Shown: positions 16,591 through 25,263 of the stretch, in pieces
Layout: every line of letters begins with the position of its first letter
How positions within the stretch are numbered: the stretch's first letter is position 1
Assembly (NCBI GenBank): GCA_945920825.1
Contig: CAMEKD010000002.1
Coordinates: forward strand, 1 to 45,499
From: an uncultured Anaeroplasma sp.
GTDB taxonomy: Bacteria > Bacillota_I > Bacilli_A > Acholeplasmatales > Anaeroplasmataceae
DNA length: 45,499 nucleotides
Direction: 5' to 3'
Position numbers and translations under genes: made by a program
The notes under the pieces: generated by a model
Databases searched by the model: none
Told to the model about the DNA's origin: nothing
What the model saw: only the letters and a program-made list of their open reading frames with translations

Positions 16591-18054
16591 TTAATTATCA
16601 CTTCTAGAATATCCACATTTCATGGATAAAGATGCTTGATATAAAACCTTATTTAATGTATTTTGAGCTTCCTTTTTCGCCATTTCACATAGCTTATTGT
16701 TTGCTTCTTCTAATACCAAAACATCCCTAGATTCATTAAATTTCTTATCGTATTCGTTGATGATTTCATGTCCCTTTGCAGATACTGAAAGCTGATAACG
16801 CTCAATATGCTGAATACAAGCACCATAATTTGCATCTGCTAAAACGCCAATTAAACGATTTACCCAGAAGAAATTATCTGTAGAAACATCTAGGGTAACA
16901 TTCGATACATACTCTGGGAATTTTAATACATTCGTATAAAGCGGCAAGGAGGAATTGAATGGGTTTGAACCGAAGGATAACCATTCAATTGCTTTTATCT
17001 CATCTTTAACATATGGACGAATTTGTGTAATTGCCATAATACCTGTACGAGAAATACCGATAGGACGATATATGCCCTTTCTTGGGTCATTTGCTTTTTG
17101 ATATGGATTATAAGGTGTACCCTGATAATAGCTAGATAATATATATTTTATATCCTCAGGTGTAATCTTTCTTTCTGGTACTAAGCTCCATGGAATATCA
17201 TCAGATTCTGGAGTAAAATCCGCATTATCTCCATCCCATTTATAAGTTTTTGGATTGAAATATCTTCCCATAAACCAAGCTCTTGGGGTGTTATATACAT
17301 GATCAGAATCCGTATGGGATCCAAAGATGTTTCTAGGGTTAAATACTCCATTATTGTTAAAATCCAAATGATTTTTTTCTATAAATTCTAATAAATCACT
17401 AGAGCACATATTTTCCTTTTTGTCCCCAAAAGCATCCTCTATATCAAAGCGATCTAGACCAAATTGGTTTGGCATAATGACATATTCGTCATCCTTAACT
17501 CTTCTTGCAATCCAGTGGTGTCCACCAATAGATTCTAACCACCACACCTCATTTTCGTCATGAAAGGCAATACCATTCATTTCATAGGTACCATATTTTT
17601 CAAGTAAGCCACCTAAACGTATAACGCCTTCTCTTGCAGTTTTTATGTAAGGTAAAACTAAAGTTACTAAATCCTCTTCGCCAATACCACCTGGAATATC
17701 CTCTTCCCCTTCATTCTCCTTTTTCTTTGGGAAGACTAATGGATCAGCACCTAACACTCTCGCATTTGATGTGATGGTTTCTGTTGCAGTCATCGCAACA
17801 TTTGCCTTATTAATACCCATTGCAGGCCAAATACCATGTGTTTTATCTACACTTGGTGCAGAGGTATATCCAATTGGATTATCTGGAAGCTCTATTTCAA
17901 GCATACCAATGACACTTTTATATTTTCTTGGCTGATCTTCTGGGTTTACTACAATAACCTTCTTTGTATCAAAATGACCATCGTCATTTCTAGCTACCAT
18001 AGTAGAGCCATCATAGGATGCCTTTTTTCCAACTAAAATTGTTGTACAAGCCAT
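16591..18054 (-). CDS. C69-family dipeptidase (PepD/DipA-like)
   Basis: A 487-residue Ntn-hydrolase of peptidase family C69. The N-terminus MACTTILVGKKASYDGSTMVARNDD places the nucleophile at Cys3, to be exposed by trimming of the N-terminal residues, as in Lactobacillus PepDA. Family-typical segments include SAPSVDKTHGIWPAMGINKANVAMTATET and WWLESIGGHHWIARRVKDDEYVIMPNQF. It hydrolyses dipeptides, probably in the cytoplasm since no signal peptide is visible. It lies 11 nt after the HD-GYP-like gene and probably shares its transcript. Confidence 0.92.
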   Translation of the reverse strand: MACTTILVGKKASYDGSTMVARNDDGHFDTKKVIVVNPEDQPRKYKSVIGMLEIELPDNPIGYTSAPSVDKTHGIWPAMGINKANVAMTATETITSNARVLGADPLVFPKKKENEGEEDIPGGIGEEDLVTLVLPYIKTAREGVIRLGGLLEKYGTYEMNGIAFHDENEVWWLESIGGHHWIARRVKDDEYVIMPNQFGLDRFDIEDAFGDKKENMCSSDLLEFIEKNHLDFNNNGVFNPRNIFGSHTDSDHVYNTPRAWFMGRYFNPKTYKWDGDNADFTPESDDIPWSLVPERKITPEDIKYILSSYYQGTPYNPYQKANDPRKGIYRPIGISRTGIMAITQIRPYVKDEIKAIEWLSFGSNPFNSSLPLYTNVLKFPEYVSNVTLDVSTDNFFWVNRLIGVLADANYGACIQHIERYQLSVSAKGHEIINEYDKKFNESRDVLVLEEANNKLCEMAKKEAQNTLNKVLYQASLSMKCGYSRSDN

Positions 18055-18065
18055 AATCTCAACTC

Positions 18066-19877
18066 CTATTTAAAATATGTATTATATATTTGTTCATATC
18101 TACCATCAATGGTATAGTATCTAAGCTCATTCATTAAATTCGAATGATTTCTTATAAATTCAACAATAAATGGATTATATTTTGTGCCCTTGCCATCGAC
18201 AAGTTCTTGCAAAAGCATATCAAAATTCTTACCAAAGGAATAATTTCTTCCATAGCAATCCGTACCTGCATCTATTGCATCTGCAATTCGAATTAAATCA
18301 ATAACAATCTTATATTTTGATTTCGTGTTATCAAAGTATACAGGATATCCATTTTTACCATCATAATCCTTATGATGTCCAAGCATAACATCAAAATATG
18401 GTGCAAAATACTTATCATTACCGATTAGTGCTAAGCCCTTTTCTGGATGCTTCTTCACATATTTATATTCTAAATCGGTTAAGCTTCTATATTGCTGTGT
18501 AATTAATCCTGTAGATAAGGATTTACCTAAATCATGAATTCTTGCAGCTCTTGCAACATAGGATTTTAATTCATCATAATTCGAAAAACCAATCTTATAG
18601 AATTCATTTAATAATAAATCCTTCGAATGATTTATATAATCTAAAATGCCCAAGGATAACCTTTCAACCATCAAAGAATGCATGTAATTACCTGGTTGAT
18701 TCTTCACTAAAATATCCCTTAATAATCTTTCCTTATCCTCAATAGAGGAAATAAAAGGTAGCGCCTTACGAATTAGAGTAGATGCTGCCTCATCAAAGGC
18801 AATCGTATATTTTTCCTGAGGAATTCTATTTAAAAAGCTAGCAATAGCCTTTATTATATTTAAGGATTCCTTTTGTCTTTCGTTTATACTCAAATAGGAG
18901 CAATTTAGGAAATCAAAGAACATAAATGCCGTATTAAATAGGTTTTCTGCACGAATAAAGATTTCATCACTTGATTCATTGAAGGTCAATTCATTTGTAT
19001 CATTTAAATAGAATCCTAAATAATTCTTTAAATAATAAACAAATTCCTCATCATTCATTTGATCATGAAAATAATTCAATACTGCATTACATAAATCTGT
19101 ATCCATTTCGTCCTCAAATGTATCCTTGATTTCATCAATTAAATCAATATATTCCATTTGCTGAGATAATCCATCATCTAAATAATACATAAAGCTATGT
19201 AGTAGCATTATATTTAATAAATTACCTTCATGATGTGCAATTTCTTGGTCCATCATATCCTTTATATCACTCGACTGATAAAATGCTTTAGCCTCTTTAA
19301 ATGCATCTATAATATCCTGATTGTATTTGTTACTATATTCAGGTAATGTTTTTAAAATATTATAGTAAGCTACATAAATTAATCTTCTTTCATTAATACT
19401 AGTTAAGTCCTTATAATGCACTCTTAAATCTTTAATCTTATGTAAATCGCTCTTTAATTGCTCTAAGGCAGAATCATCTAATCTTAAAAAGCAACCATAT
19501 TCGTAGCATCTATCCTGATATAAATGAATTAACTTATTATAATCCTTTATATTCTCATAATAAGGGATGAGCTTATCAATGATACGAATAATAAAATAAG
19601 AATCATGTAAATCTCTATCCTCTAGAGTTCTATAGCCCATATATAGGGCATCGTACTCTTTAGAGTCTAAATCCTTATCCAAATAAGAATTAATTACATT
19701 TACCATTTCTGTATTCTTTTTATAAATCGCTCTTACCGCAACACTTCTTTTTTTATAAGCAGCTAACCAATCCTTATAATCTCTAAAAGAAAATAAATCC
19801 TTATCTATCTCGTTACAGGTTATTATATTGTGTTTAATTGCATGAAAGCAATTGCTAATTTCTTCAAGCTTATCCAT
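18066..19877 (-). CDS. HD-GYP-like phosphohydrolase domain protein with long helical N-terminus
   Basis: 603 residues. The C-terminal quarter (about 440-580) has HD-GYP motifs: ARIHDLGKSLS, HPEKGLALIG, GHHKDYDGKNGYP and RIADAIDAGTDCYGRNY. This domain usually hydrolyses cyclic di-GMP or related nucleotides. The first 430 residues are mostly helical, perhaps TPR-like, with no receiver or sensor domain I can name. The GYP loop is slightly off consensus (HHxxxDGxxGYP is kept). No membrane segment. It precedes the dipeptidase. TATAAT at 19900-19905 is a likely -10 just past the CDF terminator. Confidence 0.8.
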   Translation of the reverse strand: MDKLEEISNCFHAIKHNIITCNEIDKDLFSFRDYKDWLAAYKKRSVAVRAIYKKNTEMVNVINSYLDKDLDSKEYDALYMGYRTLEDRDLHDSYFIIRIIDKLIPYYENIKDYNKLIHLYQDRCYEYGCFLRLDDSALEQLKSDLHKIKDLRVHYKDLTSINERRLIYVAYYNILKTLPEYSNKYNQDIIDAFKEAKAFYQSSDIKDMMDQEIAHHEGNLLNIMLLHSFMYYLDDGLSQQMEYIDLIDEIKDTFEDEMDTDLCNAVLNYFHDQMNDEEFVYYLKNYLGFYLNDTNELTFNESSDEIFIRAENLFNTAFMFFDFLNCSYLSINERQKESLNIIKAIASFLNRIPQEKYTIAFDEAASTLIRKALPFISSIEDKERLLRDILVKNQPGNYMHSLMVERLSLGILDYINHSKDLLLNEFYKIGFSNYDELKSYVARAARIHDLGKSLSTGLITQQYRSLTDLEYKYVKKHPEKGLALIGNDKYFAPYFDVMLGHHKDYDGKNGYPVYFDNTKSKYKIVIDLIRIADAIDAGTDCYGRNYSFGKNFDMLLQELVDGKGTKYNPFIVEFIRNHSNLMNELRYYTIDGRYEQIYNTYFK

Positions 19878-19910
19878 ATAAATCTCCTCACATTTTATGA
19901 TTATATCATA

Positions 19911-19943
19911 AAAAAATTAAAAATCAGCCGAATGGGCTGATTT
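19911..19943 (-). terminator. Terminator of the CDF exporter gene
   Basis: Stem AAATCAGCC (19921-19929) / GGCTGATTT (19935-19943), 5-nt loop, followed by TTAATTTTTTT on the minus strand, about 23 nt past the CDF stop. Confidence 0.85.
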
Positions 19944-19966
19944 CGTTGTTATTGAAGTATTTTCAT

Positions 19967-20890
19967 TTATTTTTCATTTTCTTCTATTGAAATAGAGTAT
20001 GGGTCTACATGGACAATACAATGTTTAATATTATCATATTTTCCCTCTAGCATATCGTGCACTCCCTTTGCAATATCATGGCCCTCCTTTACGCTTAGAG
20101 TATCTAATACTGCAATTTCAAGCTCAATATAAATTTTGCTTCCAAACATTCTACTTTTCAAATCATTAATAGCTAATACTCCAGGATAATTTAGAATATC
20201 TTCATGAATGTTTTTTAAGAAATCGTCTGGAGCTGCCTTATCGATTAATTCATTTATGCCATCCTTAAAAATATCAATAGAAACCTTTAGAATAAATAAA
20301 GAAATGACGATCGTCATAATAGGATCTAATATTAAAATATTACCACCTAAAATTAAACCTATAATACCTATAACAGATGCAATACTTGAAATGGAATCCG
20401 TCAAGTGATGAATAGCATCCGCTCTTAACGTTTCTGATTTTAATTTTTTTGCCTTAGCATTCGTATAAAAATACATCCAACCCTTAACGATAATCGAGGT
20501 AATCGCAAATCCTAAAGCAATATATAGGAATACTCCAGTTTGATTCTCATATTCCCCCTTAAAGAAGGAAATAATGGAGGTTACGCCATTATACATAAGT
20601 CCTCCTGCAGTAATAAATAGCATTACGGCTAATATTACCAGCGCAACAGATTCCATTCTCTCATGTCCAAAGGGATGCTCCTTATCCGCCTTTTTCGATG
20701 CCATTTTGGCGCCTACAATAACGACAATCGTCGATAAAACATCGGATGCACTGTGAATACCATCCGAAATAAGAGATGTTGATTTTGCCAAAATACCTGC
20801 AACAACCTTAGAAATGGTCAATATTAAATTGAAAAGAATCGTAATAATTCCAACCTTGGCAATCTCTTTCGTATATTTGTTTTCTTCCAT
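19967..20890 (-). CDS. Cation diffusion facilitator metal exporter
   Basis: 307 residues, six membrane segments plus a cytoplasmic C-terminal domain. The two transmembrane metal sites read SLISDGIHSASD and LRADAIHHLTDS (HxxxD twice), between which lies the conserved KEHPFGHERMES loop. It exports divalent metal against protons. The NiCo riboswitch directly upstream implies Co2+, Ni2+ or Fe2+ as cargo rather than only Zn2+. I place the start at ATG 20890 (MEENKYTKEIAKVGI); a reading from 20947 would translate riboswitch RNA. Confidence 0.9.
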   Translation of the reverse strand: MEENKYTKEIAKVGIITILFNLILTISKVVAGILAKSTSLISDGIHSASDVLSTIVVIVGAKMASKKADKEHPFGHERMESVALVILAVMLFITAGGLMYNGVTSIISFFKGEYENQTGVFLYIALGFAITSIIVKGWMYFYTNAKAKKLKSETLRADAIHHLTDSISSIASVIGIIGLILGGNILILDPIMTIVISLFILKVSIDIFKDGINELIDKAAPDDFLKNIHEDILNYPGVLAINDLKSRMFGSKIYIELEIAVLDTLSVKEGHDIAKGVHDMLEGKYDNIKHCIVHVDPYSISIEENEK

Positions 20891-20929
20891 AAAAAAATAC
20901 CTGCCCTTCCCTGCAGGTAAACCCTGCAG
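20891..20929 (-). promoter_or_regulatory. Riboswitch expression platform: exclusive antiterminator and terminator
   Basis: In the leftward RNA, CTGCAGG (20923-20929) can pair with CCTGCAG (20911-20917). Alternatively ACCTGC (20913-20918) pairs with GCAGGT (20899-20904), making a terminator followed by AUUUUUUU that ends at the CDF start codon. The arms share 20913-20917, so only one can form. This fits an ON switch where metal prevents termination. Confidence 0.75.
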
Positions 20930-20937
20930 ACTTCTAT

Positions 20938-21000
20938 TTCGTCCCACAGGTAATCCTGTTGCCTAAGCCCGGCTGCCATACATCATGCGCCTGATCAACC
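20938..21000 (-). ncRNA. NiCo (czcD) riboswitch aptamer
   Basis: The minus strand carries, in order, CAGGC, GGCAGCCGGGC (ends 20967), GGCAACAG (20956-20963) and CTGTGGGAC (20941-20949). These are the conserved segments of the NiCo aptamer, a four-way junction that binds Co2+/Ni2+ cooperatively and has also been reported to respond to Fe2+. The hairpin CAGG-ATTA-CCTG closes one arm. Its position before a CDF exporter gene is the classic context. The P1 closing stem looks weak here. Confidence 0.92.
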
Positions 21001-21003
21001 ATC

Positions 21004-21033
21004 ATTTTAGCAAAGTCAATTTATGTTAGTCAA
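21004..21033 (-). promoter_or_regulatory. Promoter of the NiCo riboswitch / CDF gene
   Basis: Minus strand -35 TTGACT (21028-21033), 18-nt spacer, -10 TAAAAT (21004-21009). A second TTGACT lies within the spacer. Confidence 0.7.
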
Positions 21034-21041
21034 GAATAATC

Positions 21042-21386
21042 CTATAACAAAAATGGGCTTTTTAAAAACTTATTCGATATTAAATTCTTTAATTCATCTA
21101 AATCCCTATTTATATTCTTATATATTTTCTCTTCTAGCATGAAATATTCCTTAACATATTCCTTAGAATATAAATTTGCTTTAGCCATGGAAAACTCCTT
21201 TTGTTTTTGATTCAAATCAAAGATTTCTGGCCTTTCCTTAGCCTCTATATATTCTGCTTCCTTCATCTTAAAGGAAATGATTAAGGGGGCATATTCCTTA
21301 TGAATCATGTCCTTTAATTTTAGAAGCCTGTTAAAATCATCGCTATTTATTATTTCATCAATATATTCCTTAACTAAATCTTCCAT
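21042..21386 (-). CDS. YlbF/YmcA-family-like protein
   Basis: A 114-residue, highly charged, helical protein starting MEDLVKEYIDEIINSDDFNRLLKLK. Length, helix pattern and the KEYAPLIISFKMKEAEYIEAKE segment resemble the YlbF/YmcA family, whose Bacillus members help RNase Y process mRNA. The match is by overall look, not by a diagnostic motif. GAGG lies 6 nt before ATG 21386; upstream in-frame starts lack a ribosome site. Promoter: -35 TTGAAA (21426-21431), 17 nt, -10 TAAAAT (21403-21408). Confidence 0.6.
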   Translation of the reverse strand: MEDLVKEYIDEIINSDDFNRLLKLKDMIHKEYAPLIISFKMKEAEYIEAKERPEIFDLNQKQKEFSMAKANLYSKEYVKEYFMLEEKIYKNINRDLDELKNLISNKFLKSPFLL

Positions 21387-21434
21387 ATTGTACCTCACAA
21401 CCATTTTAATAAATATTTGGCCCATTTTCAATAA

Positions 21435-21462
21435 TTGTAATTTCCTAATAATATGCTATAAT
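21435..21462 (+). promoter_or_regulatory. Promoter of def
   Basis: TTGTAA (21435-21440), 16-nt spacer, TATAAT (21457-21462), back to back with the YlbF-like gene's -35 (21426-21431), so the two genes diverge from one 90-nt region. Confidence 0.55.
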
Positions 21463-21478
21463 ACCTTTGGTGATAAAA

Positions 21479-22093
21479 ATGTATTTAGAAAAAGATATTG
21501 TAAAAGAAGGAAATGCTTTATTAAATCAAAAATGTAAAAAGGTATCTCTACCACTATCTAGTGATGATGAGGCTTGTATTCGTGGATTATACGAATATAT
21601 GGTTGTATCTGCTGTAGATGAGCTTGTAGAAAAATATAAAATCAGACCTGGCGTTGGTATTGCAGCACCACAGGTTGGTGTTGAAAAAAGAATGTTCGCA
21701 ATGAACTGTGTGGATTTCCTAGATGAGGAACAAAAACAATATTGCTACGCTTGGATTAATCCACAAATTGTAGCCTCATCAAAGAAAATGACATATCTTC
21801 CTTGTGGTGAAGGATGTCTTTCTGTTGATAGAACTACAGAGGGTTTAGTTACACCAAGACATATGTCTATTAAGGTTAAGGGTACAATATATGATTTTAA
21901 TACAAGAAAGCTAAAAAATATATCTATGCTTCTTTCAGGATATCCTGCCATTGTTTTCCAGCATGAATATGACCATTTAGATGGAATATTATATACCTCT
22001 AAAATGTATAAACCCGAAGAATTAGATGAGGATATCGTACCTTTATATACAATTAATGAAAAAGGCGAAGCTTTAGTTGAAGAAAATGAATAG
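21479..22093 (+). CDS. def: Peptide deformylase
   Basis: 204 residues. Removes the formyl group from N-terminal methionine of new proteins. All three motifs are present: GVGIAAPQ, GEGCLSVD and QHEYDHLDG (metal-binding Cys and HExxH-type HEYDH). The insertions between motifs match the longer Gram-positive type 2 enzymes. I use ATG 21479 with GGTGA upstream; the in-frame TTG at 21467 is less likely. A terminator follows at 22096. Confidence 0.95.
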   Translation: MYLEKDIVKEGNALLNQKCKKVSLPLSSDDEACIRGLYEYMVVSAVDELVEKYKIRPGVGIAAPQVGVEKRMFAMNCVDFLDEEQKQYCYAWINPQIVASSKKMTYLPCGEGCLSVDRTTEGLVTPRHMSIKVKGTIYDFNTRKLKNISMLLSGYPAIVFQHEYDHLDGILYTSKMYKPEELDEDIVPLYTINEKGEALVEENE

Positions 22094-22095
22094 GT

Positions 22096-22135
22096 GCTGT
22101 TAAGAAACCAAAAAGTTTCTAGCAGCTTTTCTTTT
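22096..22135 (+). terminator. Terminator of def
   Basis: GCTGTTAAGAAAC / GTTTCTAGCAGC, an imperfect stem with a short A-rich loop (22096-22108 / 22115-22126), followed by TTTTCTTTT. Confidence 0.75.
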
Positions 22136-22141
22136 GCATAA

Positions 22142-22465
22142 AATCATTGTTATGAAAAACTTGTTAGACACATTCCTAATAAAGGATTCCATAATATTCG
22201 ATATTGCGGTTTTTATGCTAAACATACAAATCAAGATTTATCTAAGCTTAAAAAGCTTTATACTACTATGGAATTAAACAAAATGAAATCAAACATCAAT
22301 TGGAATAAAAAAATGAAACTGACTTATAATTATGAACCTCTTCTTTGTACTTGTGGTCACTATATGAAATTTTGCCCTGAAATGTCATTCTTCCCTAACA
22401 AAAAAGGTGTTCCAAAACAATTATCATTTTATGATTATGATGAGGATGGTGAATTATATGCCTAA
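22142..22465 (+). pseudogene. IS91-like (Y2) transposase remnant, C-terminal part only
   Basis: The open frame after a TAA at 22139 reads EKLVRHIPNKGFHNIRYCGF, YAKHTNQDLSKLKKLY and, further on, PLLCTCGHYMKF. RHIPxKxFxxIRYxGFYA and the late C-x-CG zinc motif are hallmarks of the C-terminus of IS91/IS801-type transposases (PF04986). The N-terminal zinc-ribbon and catalytic HUH/tyrosine part are missing: the sequence just upstream is the def terminator. The fragment has no obvious start site of its own. It ends with a stop that overlaps the next gene by 8 nt. Confidence 0.75.
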
Positions 22466-22973
22466 AAGCTTTAATACAATTAAACGCTATCTTTCTGATG
22501 AGGAAAAATTTGAGGATGCTTTATTTGAATATAATTTTGATAAAGCTACACAAATAAAACCAATATATATTTATCCTGAAGGATATCACGAAATGACGGA
22601 TGAAGAAATTGAACATGATGAAGTAATATCTCAAAAAATATTTGAAGCTGAGATGAATGATGATAAGGAGGAAGCTGATAGACTTAGAGAGCTTCTTACT
22701 CCTATTGGGCCAATGCCAATAATTAATATTGAAAAAACATTAGAATTAATTCCAATTGAAGATAGACAATTTTTTATAGATGAACTTGATAAAGATTCTT
22801 ACGAAGAAACTGTCATTATGAAATGTCTTAAATGTGACTTTGAAGAGGAAGCACCATATGACATTATTGAAGAATGTTGGGATAGCGGTCCTTATCCTAT
22901 AAGCTACTGTCCTCATTGTGACAAACCCAAATTTGTACCAGTCGATATTTACAATAAAAAGAAAAAGAAATAA
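22458..22973 (+). CDS. Hypothetical zinc-ribbon protein linked to the transposase remnant
   Basis: A 171-residue acidic protein from ATG 22458 (MPKSFNTIKRYLSDEEKFED). Near its C-terminus MKCLKCDFEEEAP and SYCPHCDKPKF give a C-x2-C ... C-x2-C zinc ribbon, then a lysine tail. No named family recognised. The start overlaps the stop of the IS91-like remnant, with GAGG and GGTG just upstream, as expected for translational coupling. It may have been an accessory gene of the element. An ATG at 22407 in the same frame is possible but lies within the transposase frame without a ribosome site. Terminator follows. Confidence 0.6.
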   Translation: MPKSFNTIKRYLSDEEKFEDALFEYNFDKATQIKPIYIYPEGYHEMTDEEIEHDEVISQKIFEAEMNDDKEEADRLRELLTPIGPMPIINIEKTLELIPIEDRQFFIDELDKDSYEETVIMKCLKCDFEEEAPYDIIEECWDSGPYPISYCPHCDKPKFVPVDIYNKKKKK

Positions 22974-22993
22974 TACTTCTAACTAAATATATT

Positions 22994-23018
22994 ATCCTAG
23001 GCAGCCCTAGGATTTTTG
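22994..23018 (+). terminator. Terminator of the zinc-ribbon gene
   Basis: Perfect 8-bp stem ATCCTAGG / CCTAGGAT with loop CAGC, then TTTTG. Confidence 0.85.
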
Positions 23019-23062
23019 TAGTTATAGTACTATTCCCATCATGATTTTAAATTTACTAATAA

Positions 23063-23102
23063 ATAAAAAAACTGTAAAAAAGTTATAAAACTAATTTACA
23101 GT
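23063..23102 (-). terminator. Terminator of the rRNA methyltransferase gene
   Basis: ACTGTAAA (23071-23078) / TTTACAGT (23095-23102) with an inner small stem, followed by TTTTTTTATT on the minus strand. Confidence 0.7.
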
Positions 23103-23109
23103 ATATAGA

Positions 23110-23808
23110 TCATCTTAAATAATACATCAATATTCCTCCGGCAACAGAAACATTTAAGGATTCTGTATCTTCCATTGGTATATAAACGTTCTTTTCAATT
23201 ACACTTGAAGTCTCTTTGGAGATTCCATTTCCCTCATTGCCAAGTACAATACCAAGATGCCCTTCTTTCATTACATCTTCCATTGGAATTCCATTAACTA
23301 CATTCGTTCCATAAATCTTATATTCCTTATGAGATAATATGAAATCCTTTATATTTGATGTAACAAAATTTAGTTTAAATATTGCACCCTGACTAGATCT
23401 TATAACCTTATCGTTATAAATATCTACACAGCCTTCGCCTAAAATAATAGTATCAAATCCGAATGCTTTAGCACTTCGCATAAGCGCACCCATATTTCCT
23501 GGGTCCTGTACTCCATCTAAAAGTAATAGTTTGTTGGATAATTCCTTTTTATCAAGCATTGTACATAATCCTATTTCAGAAACAAGTGTATTTGTATTGG
23601 TGATTTTTTTCATTACGGATGGGGTCACTTGAATATAGCCTTCCTTTTCTTCAATAGAATAGGCTTCAATTAAAACATTTTGTTTTTTTGCTTCATCTAC
23701 TAAATGCTTACCCTCAACGATAAATTTTTGTTCTTGCTTTCTTTCCTTAGCCTTATTAAGGCTGGATAAATATTTAATTTTTGGGTTATCTAAGGATGTA
23801 ATGATCAT
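23110..23808 (-). CDS. TrmH/SpoU-family RNA 2'-O-methyltransferase
   Basis: A 232-residue knotted SPOUT methyltransferase. An N-terminal substrate-binding region (NPKIKYLSSLNKAKERKQEQKFIVEGKH) is followed by motif 1 DGVQDPGNMGALMRSAKAFG, motif 2 IVLGNEGNGIS and motif 3 IPMEDTESLNVSVAGGILMY, which form the SAM-binding knot. It resembles Bacillus YsgA-type enzymes of the RlmB group; the modified nucleotide is unknown. GGAGGG is 3 nt from the ATG. It sits directly behind the suf terminator with no room for its own promoter. Confidence 0.88.
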   Translation of the reverse strand: MIITSLDNPKIKYLSSLNKAKERKQEQKFIVEGKHLVDEAKKQNVLIEAYSIEEKEGYIQVTPSVMKKITNTNTLVSEIGLCTMLDKKELSNKLLLLDGVQDPGNMGALMRSAKAFGFDTIILGEGCVDIYNDKVIRSSQGAIFKLNFVTSNIKDFILSHKEYKIYGTNVVNGIPMEDVMKEGHLGIVLGNEGNGISKETSSVIEKNVYIPMEDTESLNVSVAGGILMYYLR

Positions 23809-23826
23809 ATTCCCTCCATGGACTTA

Positions 23827-23850
23827 AAAAATCGGGTTTCCCCGATTTTT
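23827..23850 (-). terminator. Terminator of the suf operon
   Basis: Perfect 10-bp stem AAAAATCGGG / CCCGATTTTT with a 4-nt loop, U-rich on the minus strand, 4 nt past the sufB stop. Confidence 0.85.
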
Positions 23851-23853
23851 ATT

Positions 23854-25263
23854 TTAACCTTGTGCGTCTGTCATTTCAAGTTTAATTAATCTATTAAGCT
23901 CAACAGCATATTCCATTGGTAATTCCTTACTGAATGGTTCAATAAAACCCATGACAATCATTTCTGTTGCTTCTGCTTCCGTTAAGCCTCTACTCATTAG
24001 ATAGAATAATTGCTCCTCATTTACCTTAGAAACGGTTGCCTCATGCTCAATATACATATCCCCATTCTTACCACTATTCGTTGGAATAGTATCGGATGTA
24101 GATAGGTCATCTAGAATTAAGGTATCGCATTCAACGTGAGATCTTGCACCTAGTGCCTTAGGTCCACAAGAAACCATACCACGGTAATTTACCTTTCCTC
24201 CGCCTCTACAAATGGATTTAGAGATAATCGTAGATGTTGAATTCTCCCCTAAATGAATCATCTTAGCGCCAGTATCCTGTAGCTGTCCTTTTGCAGCGAA
24301 GGCAATAGATACCGTAGTACCCTTTGCGCCCTTCCCCTTAAGCACACAGGCAGGATATTTCATATTTAATCCTGAACCAACATTACCATCAATCCATTCC
24401 ATATGACCATAATAATCAACTAAGGTTCTCTTTGTAACTAAATTAACAATATTGTTTGACCAGTTTTGTACGGTAGAATATCTACAGTGTGCTCTTTTTT
24501 TAACATATATTTCTACAACTGCAGCATGTAAGGAATCCTTAGAATATAGAGGTGCTGTACAGCCCTCTACATAATGAATGTCACTATCATCCTCAACGAT
24601 AATTAGGGTTCTTTCAAATTGTCCCATTCTTTCAGAATTAATTCTAAAATAGGATTGTACTGGCTTTTGAAGCTTTACTCCCTTAGGGACATAAATAAAG
24701 GATCCACCACTCCATACAGCACTATTTAATGCTGCATATTTATTATCCGTATACGGAACGATTTTACCAAAATATTCTTTAACTAAATCCGGATATAGTC
24801 TTACTGCAGTATCTGTATCACAGAAGATTACACCTAAATCCTCTAATTCCTTTAAATTATTATGGTATACAACCTCTGATTCAAATTGAGTAGATGAACC
24901 AGCTAAATAATTTCTTTCTGCCTCAGGAATACCAAGCTTGTCAAAGGTATCTCTAATTTCCTTAGGAACATCTTCCCATTTTGTACCCTGCTCACGAACA
25001 GATTTAATATAGTAGGTATACTCTTGGAAATCAATATCAGATAAATCTGGTCCCCAGCTTGGGTTATCAAGCTTTAGAAAAGCATCATATGCAGCCAAAC
25101 GGAATTCCTTCATCCATTTTGGTTCATGCTTAGCATCCGAAATAAATTCAACAACCTCACGGTTTAAGCCCTTACCACTGGTTAAAACTGGAGTTGTTTC
25201 TGTTGTAAAGCCGTATTTGTAATCTCCAACAATTTCTAAAGCTTCTTCTTTATTTGTTGCCAT
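23854..25263 (-). CDS. sufB: Fe-S cluster scaffold SufB
   Basis: A 469-residue scaffold of the SufBCD complex. [20 protein letters not shown] carries the conserved Cys/Thr-Ala-Pro region; SLAFAAKGQ-like SIAFAAKGQ and [20 protein letters not shown] form the core beta-helix. The C-terminus [28 protein letters not shown] is the SufB/D helix pair. It is the last gene of the cluster, overlapping sufU by 14 nt. Confidence 0.96.
   Translation of the reverse strand: MATNKEEALEIVGDYKYGFTTETTPVLTSGKGLNREVVEFISDAKHEPKWMKEFRLAAYDAFLKLDNPSWGPDLSDIDFQEYTYYIKSVREQGTKWEDVPKEIRDTFDKLGIPEAERNYLAGSSTQFESEVVYHNNLKELEDLGVIFCDTDTAVRLYPDLVKEYFGKIVPYTDNKYAALNSAVWSGGSFIYVPKGVKLQKPVQSYFRINSERMGQFERTLIIVEDDSDIHYVEGCTAPLYSKDSLHAAVVEIYVKKRAHCRYSTVQNWSNNIVNLVTKRTLVDYYGHMEWIDGNVGSGLNMKYPACVLKGKGAKGTTVSIAFAAKGQLQDTGAKMIHLGENSTSTIISKSICRGGGKVNYRGMVSCGPKALGARSHVECDTLILDDLSTSDTIPTNSGKNGDMYIEHEATVSKVNEEQLFYLMSRGLTEAEATEMIVMGFIEPFSKELPMEYAVELNRLIKLEMTDAQG

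Noticed and set aside
20890-20947. N-terminal extension of the CDF exporter (reading MGRNRSLQGL...)
   Set aside because: It translates riboswitch aptamer and terminator RNA; the ATG at 20890 starts a normal CDF N-terminus.
21467-21478. TTG start for peptide deformylase
   Set aside because: It overlaps the ribosome site that serves ATG 21479.
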